From Conexivisphaera sp046536535 (GTDB lineage Archaea > Thermoproteota > Nitrososphaeria > Conexivisphaerales > Conexivisphaeraceae): a DNA stretch of 33,749 nt. A program made the position numbers and the translations under genes. Positions within the stretch are counted from its first letter, which is position 1, and every line of letters starts with the position of its first letter. The DNA is taken from contig JAWDMO010000005.1 in assembly GCA_046536535.1 (NCBI GenBank), positions 1-33,749 of the forward strand. The letters are read 5' to 3'. Under the pieces are notes generated by a model. The model did not search any database. It had not been told where the DNA came from and was given only the letters and a program-made list of their open reading frames with translations. Of the stretch, positions 28,865-33,749 are shown piece by piece.

Positions 28865-29219
28865 TGGATGGTCAGGCCATCCATGTATCGTCTTTTATTG
28901 CTTCCGATGCCGATCTCCCGGGGCCAGACAGCGACGTCGTCTACGGGGCTCTCGGAGGTCCGGCCTGATCATATCCACTCCGCCGTCATCGCGGCCACGT
29001 CGCCGGAGAATCCACGTACAGACGTCGGTGACTGTGACGGCCGTATCCTGATCGCGCCCCAGCTTCAACGGCACGTCGCTGACATCCGTCTTGAGATGAG
29101 CTCGCCCATAACTTGAGTGCGCCGCATTGCAGTATTCAGACTTCAGACTTCAACGCGATCGGCGGACGTCGCTTGGCAGGAGGACATCCGCTCCGGGGCC
29201 ATCTACCGGGTCATTATCA
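28865..29219. other. intergenic tract with promoter and a small tandem repeat, otherwise unassigned
   Basis: 355 nt between two same-strand transporter genes. A TATA-like box for the MFS gene lies at 28892-28899. At about 29136-29151 the + strand has the 7-mer tandem repeat CAGACTTCAGACTT. An open frame (28868-29116, +) has no recognisable domain. There is no tRNA or inverted repeat that I can see. It may contain decayed sequence. Confidence 0.4.
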
Positions 29220-30092
29220 CTACGAAGAAGCCCGTGGAAACGGGAAACCCTCCCTAGGGGTGGGAGGATTTCGGCGGAGCTCCATCCTGGAGATCGCTAT
29301 CCCGGAGAGCATGACGGCCATTCCGATGAGCTCCGGAATGGACGGCGACCTGAGCTCCAGCGCCGACTGCAGCGCCATGGAGAACAGGGGAACTGAAAAG
29401 GCCAGCGTCGTCGCGCGCCCCACGCTCTCCTCCCTCAGCATTAGATTCCATAGTAGGAATGTCAGCGCCCCGGAGGGGATCGCGAGCCCCAGGAGATAGA
29501 GCGCGAAGCCCACCGTCGGATCGAGGTGAAAGCCGATCGGCGAGAGGGCCATCAACATCGCGGCCCCCAGGACGAACTGCGTCGTGTTTATCGAGAGCGG
29601 ATCACCGGACCTCATCTTCCTGTAGTACACGGTGTACGCCGCCCAGAACAACGCGTTGACTAACGTGAGGGCGGCTCCGACTACCTCGAATCCGTGCATG
29701 AGCGGTACGCTGTATATGGAGACCCCCAGGAAGCCCAGGAACATCCCCAGGATCTCCCCGCGCGCCGATCTCTCCCCCAGGATGAAGTATGCCAGGGGCA
29801 CCGAGAAGAACGGCATCGTGTAACTAAGGACAGCGGAGGACGCCGGGGAGACGTATTCGAGCCCGATAGCCCAGAGCGCGCTGGATGACGCGGTGAGGGC
29901 GGCCAGGATCAAGGTGCCGCGCCCCACGATTATCCTCCCGCCGGCCAGCGCCAGGACCGCGCCCGCTATCGCGTATCTGAGCCCCATAAGGAGGAGCGGG
30001 GACGCCGACTCCAGGGCGTACTTCGCGAAGAAATATCCGAGTGAGTTCGCGACGGTGTACGTCGCGAGGATTGCGACCATTCCGGCGCGCAC
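29220..30092 (-). CDS. EamA/DMT family transporter
   Basis: A 290-residue member of the drug/metabolite transporter superfamily with ten predicted helices in two EamA repeats. The first repeat begins MVAILATYTVANSLGYFFAK and includes AIGLEYVSPASSAVLSYTMP and PLAYFILGER, the classic end of an EamA domain. The second repeat has LVNALFWAAYTVYYRKM and GALTFLLWNLMLREE. The C-terminal tail is Pro/Arg-rich and cytosolic. GTG 30092 is 22-29 nt below a TATA-like box (30114-30121), consistent with a leaderless transcript. The substrate is unknown (amino acids, nucleotides or drugs in the family). Confidence 0.92.
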   Translation of the reverse strand: MRAGMVAILATYTVANSLGYFFAKYALESASPLLLMGLRYAIAGAVLALAGGRIIVGRGTLILAALTASSSALWAIGLEYVSPASSAVLSYTMPFFSVPLAYFILGERSARGEILGMFLGFLGVSIYSVPLMHGFEVVGAALTLVNALFWAAYTVYYRKMRSGDPLSINTTQFVLGAAMLMALSPIGFHLDPTVGFALYLLGLAIPSGALTFLLWNLMLREESVGRATTLAFSVPLFSMALQSALELRSPSIPELIGMAVMLSGIAISRMELRRNPPTPREGFPFPRASS

Positions 30093-30113
30093 GCGCGATG
30101 ACCGGTGATTGCC

Positions 30114-30121
30114 GATTTAAG
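30114..30121 (-). promoter_or_regulatory. TATA-like box of the EamA gene
   Basis: Minus strand CTTAAATC, at the leaderless distance from GTG 30092. Confidence 0.5.
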
Positions 30122-30278
30122 TGATGCATGTGGGAACTGAAATTCCGGAAATGACATCGACGCAGCAATCCCCGCGCACTCATCGATCGAGGGACGCGCT
30201 ACTCATTTAATTAGTTAATCCGATATTCTGAGAAGGTATAATAATGAATAACTACGGAATACATAAATTGGCGAAAGT

Positions 30279-30286
30279 ATTATTAA
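30279..30286 (+). promoter_or_regulatory. TATA-like box of the peroxiredoxin gene
   Basis: TATTATTA, preceded by GCGAAAG as a BRE-like element, lies 26-33 nt before ATG 30312. Confidence 0.55.
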
Positions 30287-30311
30287 CCACGAAGTTCCAT
30301 CCGATGTCGCC

Positions 30312-30899
30312 ATGATAGAGGTCGGATCACTTGCACCCGAGTTCACGGCGAACGCCTTCTTCCCGAGGGAGAACGCGATAAGAAAGCTGTCGCTCTCGGA
30401 GCTGAGGGGAAAGTGGGTCGTGATGACGTTCCACCCCGGCGACTTCACGTTCGTCTGCGCCACGGATCTCCAGGCGTTCCAGAACTACTACGACCGGTTC
30501 AAGGCGGAGAATGCAGAGGTACTGGCAATCAGCACGGATAGCATATACTCGCATAAGGTCTGGTGGGAGACCAGCCCGAGGGTCAGCAAAGTTGCCTATC
30601 CGCTGGTCGAGGACATAAGCAAGAACATATCGTCCGCATACGGATTCCTGAACTCGCAGACGGGCATGACTAGGCGCGGCACGGTGATAATAGATCCGGA
30701 CGGCAAGGTCCAGTACATATCCGTGTTCAACGACAGGCTCGGCAAGGACGTGGGCCATATATACAACGCGTTCGAAGGCCTCAAATACATCTACGGCCAC
30801 CCCGGATCCCCGCAGGAATTCGAGATAATCCCGGCCGAGTGGAAGCCCGGACAGCCGGCCCTTGTCATCAACGTGCCGAACGATATAGGGAAACTCTGA
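30312..30899 (+). CDS. peroxiredoxin (AhpC/Prx1-type) lacking the resolving cysteine
   Basis: A 195-residue thiol peroxidase that reduces hydrogen peroxide and organic hydroperoxides; cytosolic. The active-site motif is FHPGDFTFVCATDLQ, with the peroxidatic Cys49. The catalytic Thr/Ser position before it and an Arg (GMTRRGTVIID) are also present. The C-terminal PAEWKPGQPALV keeps the AhpC/Prx1 pattern, in which the resolving Cys precedes P-x-x-W, but that Cys is Ile here (FEIIPAEW). Cys49 is the only Cys in the protein, so it must work as a 1-Cys enzyme or use another thiol. ATG 30312 has a good TATA-like box. A T-rich run follows the stop as a likely terminator. Confidence 0.93.
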   Translation: MIEVGSLAPEFTANAFFPRENAIRKLSLSELRGKWVVMTFHPGDFTFVCATDLQAFQNYYDRFKAENAEVLAISTDSIYSHKVWWETSPRVSKVAYPLVEDISKNISSAYGFLNSQTGMTRRGTVIIDPDGKVQYISVFNDRLGKDVGHIYNAFEGLKYIYGHPGSPQEFEIIPAEWKPGQPALVINVPNDIGKL

Positions 30900-30924
30900 G
30901 CCATCGATAACGTTCTATTAAAAT

Positions 30925-30957
30925 ATTTTAATTTCATTTAATTATTTCTATTTTATG
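30925..30957 (+). terminator. T-rich terminator after the peroxiredoxin gene
   Basis: The stretch contains TATTTTAATTTC and TTATTTCTATTTTATG just after the stop. Oligo-T runs of this kind end transcription in archaea. This is seen in the sequence; no hairpin is needed. Confidence 0.5.
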
Positions 30958-31015
30958 TTGCATCTGGTGATAAAACTATTTTAAGATAGGAATTTGATGC
31001 GCAAGATCGCATAGT

Positions 31016-31125
31016 ATGGAACCCACGCTGTGCCGACCATATGTACTGTGGTCCCCGCCGCGGCGCGGCCTTCGCGGCTCGGGGTGAGCGGTTCCATTGA
31101 TGATGGATCCCGGTCATCGCTCACC
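31016..31125 (+). ncRNA. possible structured small RNA
   Basis: ATGGAACC (31016-31023) pairs perfectly with GGTTCCAT (31090-31097). This encloses two hairpins: GACCAT/GTGGTC (31035-31053, 7-nt loop) and a GC-rich stem CCCCG..CCGCG / CGCGG..CGGGG (31053-31084). A TATA-like box (TTTTAAGA, about 30989-30996) lies about 24-26 nt before 31018. A competing stem (GTGAGC 31084-31089 / GCTCAC 31119-31124) is possible. It does not fit a tRNA (no T arm), 5S rRNA or C/D box. No known family is claimed. Confidence 0.35.
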
Positions 31126-31133
31126 GGCTGCGC

Positions 31134-33218
31134 CTACGTTCCAGCGATCCGAACCCCCAGGGATCTTGCCACGGACCCGTCAAGCGACCTCACGAGATCC
31201 CTGTTGCCTACCATGTGATAATAATTCGTGAGGCCGCCGGCGCCCATGGAGAGCTGGAGCTCCTCGACGAGCGCTATTATCAGGTTCTCATACCTCGTCC
31301 TCCTGGCCAGGTAATCCATCCCCCTTATCCTCCTCTCCAGGAGCTCAAACGCCTCGACGGGCTCTACGAGGTCGGCGCCGAGCGCCGCCAGCTTGTAGAT
31401 GTCGGCGCCGCTGTTGAAGCGCCCGACCGCCACCGTCGTCATTCCATCCCTAACCCCCATGAGGTTAGCGTCCCTATCGAGCTTCGAGAGCGATTCCTCC
31501 AACCACTCCGGGCCCCCGCCTCTCTCGTCTATAACGAGGAAGCCGGGCCTGGGCTCCACGTCATCCCCGGGGGATACCCTGTAGTGCTCGCGGCTCCCAA
31601 TGCAGTTTGACTGATTCCTGCATTTCCCGCCGTCGACGAGCGCCCCCAGCGCTTCGGCAGCGGCCGATGCCGCCGGATCTATCCCGGGAACCACCACCGG
31701 GACTTCGAATGCACCCGACGGCGTCCTGACGCCCACATCTATATCCTCCCTGTACGGATCCACGGGTGGATGTGTGACCTGTGCCGCCTCTATCCTCAGG
31801 AGGTCCAAGGGCCTCCTCGCTGGATACGTATATCCCGGTATTATACCGCCCATGCCGGTTATATGGACGGAACCATCCTCGTACATCTCGCGATAGAGTA
31901 TCGGCTCATAGTCCTGGTACCACGCTAGGTCGCCGCCCTCGGCAAGTTCCACTCCCACGGCGTCAGCGACGTCCTCATCCACGTAATGTAGCTCCAGCAG
32001 ATCGCGGCGGCCCCTGAGCTCGGAGATGTCCTTCATCCCGAGCGATGCGAGGATCGCGCGGAGGCCCCTCCCCAGGGCTTCGATGTACCTGACGAGCGCC
32101 CTCGTACCCGCTTCGACGTCGAAGCGCCCCACCGGGAGGGCCATGCTAGTGAGATATACGGGGCATCCACCGGTATAGCAGGAGTGGCACATCGTGCACC
32201 CGAACGAGAGAAGCGCAGCAGTCCCCAAGTTCGCCGCGTCCGCCCCCAGCGCTATCAGCTTCGCGACGTCCGATGGACTGTATATCAGGCCTCCCCCGAT
32301 CATGGAGAATCCATCCCTGGCGCCGTTCTCCCTGAGCCATCTGTCGGAGACGGGAATCGCGTAGTCTATGGGTATCCCCAGGTGATCCCTTATCGCCGCG
32401 GGCGCTGCACCCGTCCCTGCGCCGGCACCGTCTATTATTATGCCCTCGGCGGTCGACCTAGCCACGCCGACCGCCACGAACATTATCTTGTTGACCGCGG
32501 CGACCTTCACTAGGACGGGTTTCCCGGACAGATCCCTCAGCGCCTTGACCCTCTGCGATAGATCCTCTATCGAGTATATATCGTGGTGCGGCGCCGGCGA
32601 GAGAGCATCGCTCCCCACCGGTATCTTCCTGAGCTCCGAGATGACATCGGTTACCTTCGCGCCCGGGAGATGGCCGCCTATTCCCGGCTTCGCGCCCTGT
32701 CCTATCTTGAGGTTGACCGCGATCCCGGACCTCAGGAGGTCCATATCCATGCCGAACCTGGCCGATGCCCACTGGACTACTATGTTCCTGTATTTGGCGA
32801 CCTCGGGATGGAGTCCGCCCTCCCCTATGCCGGCGAGCACGCCGGCCTCGGCCGCTGCCCGCGCCACAGCTATGTTGGGGCCTCCGCTGAGAGCCCCATA
32901 CGACATGTCGCCGATGTACACAGGCGCCTCGAGCCTGGTCCCGAACAGCTCGATCCCCACGTCAATGTCCGCGCCCCCGGCCTCGGCGAGCGCGGCCTCG
33001 ACGTCCTCGGGCCTCAATCCCCGGAACGTCATCCTGTCCAGGAGTCTCCCGATCTTGCTCGGCGACCCGTCGATTACGCGCGGCGGATTACCGGTGAGCG
33101 CCATACGCCTCACATACTCCACACGCTCCGGCGACCAGAACTCGGGGATCTTATGCCGAACAGGGGGCAGCTGCCTCGGAACGTAGCCGGACCTCCCATC
33201 GGGCTGCGCCGATGCCAT
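31134..33218 (-). CDS. gltB: glutamate synthase central/FMN domain protein (GltB2)
   Basis: A 694-residue archaeal stand-alone glutamate synthase central part, which makes glutamate from 2-oxoglutarate and amide-derived ammonia. The FMN-binding TIM barrel includes VYIGDMSYGALSGGPNIAVA, LKIGQGAKPGIGGHLPG and IIIDGAGAGTGAAPAAIRDH. The 3Fe-4S cluster motif is FGCTMCHSCYTGGCP (C-x-x-C-x-x-C-x4-C pattern, of which three bind the cluster in the family). A C-terminal part of about 200 residues contains the segments CRNQSNCIGSREH and GVRDGMTTVAVGRFNSGAD. The frame continues 32 codons upstream, but ATG 33218 (MASAQPDG) is the proper start, 1 nt after the upstream stop. It follows GltB3 in the same operon. 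The amidotransferase domain gene is not in view. Confidence 0.93.
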   Translation of the reverse strand: MASAQPDGRSGYVPRQLPPVRHKIPEFWSPERVEYVRRMALTGNPPRVIDGSPSKIGRLLDRMTFRGLRPEDVEAALAEAGGADIDVGIELFGTRLEAPVYIGDMSYGALSGGPNIAVARAAAEAGVLAGIGEGGLHPEVAKYRNIVVQWASARFGMDMDLLRSGIAVNLKIGQGAKPGIGGHLPGAKVTDVISELRKIPVGSDALSPAPHHDIYSIEDLSQRVKALRDLSGKPVLVKVAAVNKIMFVAVGVARSTAEGIIIDGAGAGTGAAPAAIRDHLGIPIDYAIPVSDRWLRENGARDGFSMIGGGLIYSPSDVAKLIALGADAANLGTAALLSFGCTMCHSCYTGGCPVYLTSMALPVGRFDVEAGTRALVRYIEALGRGLRAILASLGMKDISELRGRRDLLELHYVDEDVADAVGVELAEGGDLAWYQDYEPILYREMYEDGSVHITGMGGIIPGYTYPARRPLDLLRIEAAQVTHPPVDPYREDIDVGVRTPSGAFEVPVVVPGIDPAASAAAEALGALVDGGKCRNQSNCIGSREHYRVSPGDDVEPRPGFLVIDERGGGPEWLEESLSKLDRDANLMGVRDGMTTVAVGRFNSGADIYKLAALGADLVEPVEAFELLERRIRGMDYLARRTRYENLIIALVEELQLSMGAGGLTNYYHMVGNRDLVRSLDGSVARSLGVRIAGT

Positions 33219-33219
33219 T

Positions 33220-33747
33220 CTACTCACCGACCGACGGCTCCTCCGCCGCCCTCCCGCCCAAGGGCTCCACCACGGTGAACTCCTCCGCGGGGTCCACGGA
33301 CACTCCAAACGCATCCTCGAATGCCCTGAGGTGCGGGCCGACGACGCGCATATCGGTATCGTTCAGCCGCCTGTATTCCACCTTCAGCGGATTCACCCCG
33401 GTCAGAATCCTCCTGGTGGCCCTGCTGAGGACGCTCAGATCGCCGTCCATCGCCCTCTCATATGCGGACGCGCTCAGCGCTCCGTCATCGAGCATGGATC
33501 TGAGATATCTCTCGAGCAACTCGCGCCTCATGACCCGACCTATCCGCTCGTGCGGAATCATCCCCCTGATATAAATACGGCCACCGACCATTCCGGATCC
33601 GATCCTGAAGCCCATGTCGTCGCTGCCCGTGACCCTGAGCACCATCAGGATTCCTCCTCCCATATACTCGCCCGCGTAGTCCCCGGCGGATCCGCCCACC
33701 AGCAGCGCGCCGCCCCTGTGCTGGATCCCGGCCCTGTTCCCCGCGTC
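33220..33747 (-). CDS. glutamate synthase C-terminal (GXGXG) domain protein (GltB3), 5' end outside window
   Basis: Partial: the frame is open to the window edge, so the N terminus is upstream. The visible 175 residues carry the Gly-rich beta-helix of the glutamate synthase alpha subunit domain 3: GNRAGIQHRGGALLVGGSAG and DYAGEYMGGGILMVLRVTG, then GFRIGSGMVGGRIYIRG. A helical C-terminal region follows (RRELLERYLRSMLDDG, and EYRRLNDTDMRVVGPHLRAF). In many archaea the three GltB domains are separate genes, and this one directly precedes GltB2 with 1 nt between stop and start. GTG 33699 is internal. The two proteins should form one enzyme with a separate amidotransferase subunit. Confidence 0.9.
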   Translation of the reverse strand, partial: DAGNRAGIQHRGGALLVGGSAGDYAGEYMGGGILMVLRVTGSDDMGFRIGSGMVGGRIYIRGMIPHERIGRVMRRELLERYLRSMLDDGALSASAYERAMDGDLSVLSRATRRILTGVNPLKVEYRRLNDTDMRVVGPHLRAFEDAFGVSVDPAEEFTVVEPLGGRAAEEPSVGE

Positions 33748-33749
33748 GC

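Noticed and set aside
28868..29116. An 82-codon open frame in the transporter spacer.
   Set aside because: It overlaps the MFS promoter, and no family resemblance or repeat supports it.
1..33749. Search by eye for tRNA, rRNA and CRISPR arrays.
   Set aside because: No T-arm or cloverleaf, no rRNA motif, and no regularly spaced repeats were found. Short intron-split tRNAs could be missed without a program.

Overview
The window is archaeal chromosomal DNA, GC-rich with a strong AGG/AGA arginine bias. The archaeal markers are MptA-type GTP cyclohydrolase, the Mre11-Rad50 pair, a Hef-type helicase without a nuclease domain, and split glutamate synthase domains. Many transcripts appear leaderless: a TATA-like box lies about 24-32 nt before the start codon, and this decides several starts. 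The gene set and composition would suit a thermophilic lineage of the TACK group; I cannot name the species. No rRNA, tRNA or CRISPR was found.

Layout. 1-1540: end of an ABC-2 permease, an MBL-fold hydrolase, a small unknown gene. 1547-3660: a decayed TnpB tail, a DUF1634/TSUP anion-export pair, and an MFS pseudogene fused in frame to the TSUP gene. 3718-5601: an amidohydrolase and a lone serine recombinase. 5683-10161: mptA, convergent with the mre11-rad50 operon. 10296-12209: an FMN reductase, a His-rich NifX-like protein and a COG1237-type MBL protein, all on the + strand. 12263-15690: exonuclease III, then an operon of a 113-aa unknown and a Hef helicase. 15917-19236: an unknown gene, a ferritin-like protein and a two-gene ABC transporter. 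19421-21683: a TnpB remnant, a LigB-type dioxygenase-like protein, and a molybdopterin oxidoreductase coupled to a small membrane protein. 21880-26091: an HhH-GPD glycosylase-like protein, a Sir2 deacetylase, and a DMSO-reductase-family molybdoenzyme overlapping a PfkB kinase. 26273-27229: a cluster of IS200/IS605 debris. 27227-30092: a DUF4870 membrane protein, an MFS and an EamA transporter. 30312-30899: a peroxiredoxin. 31134-33747: glutamate synthase GltB2 and GltB3 domains.

The main themes are DNA repair (Mre11-Rad50, Hef, exonuclease III, an HhH protein), oxidative and metal handling (peroxiredoxin, ferritin-like, NifX-like, two molybdoenzymes) and transport. Between these genes lie at least five decaying IS605-family TnpB ends. 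Three share one right-end sequence, and two supply the stop codons of neighbouring host genes.

The most interesting points are: the IS605 remnants with omega-RNA-like folds; two 42-bp in-frame duplications, one in each arm of the Rad50 coiled coil; an HhH glycosylase lacking both usual catalytic residues; a peroxiredoxin without its resolving Cys; the Hef helicase with an unidentified C-terminal module; and two structured intergenic elements (15785-15857 and 31016-31125).
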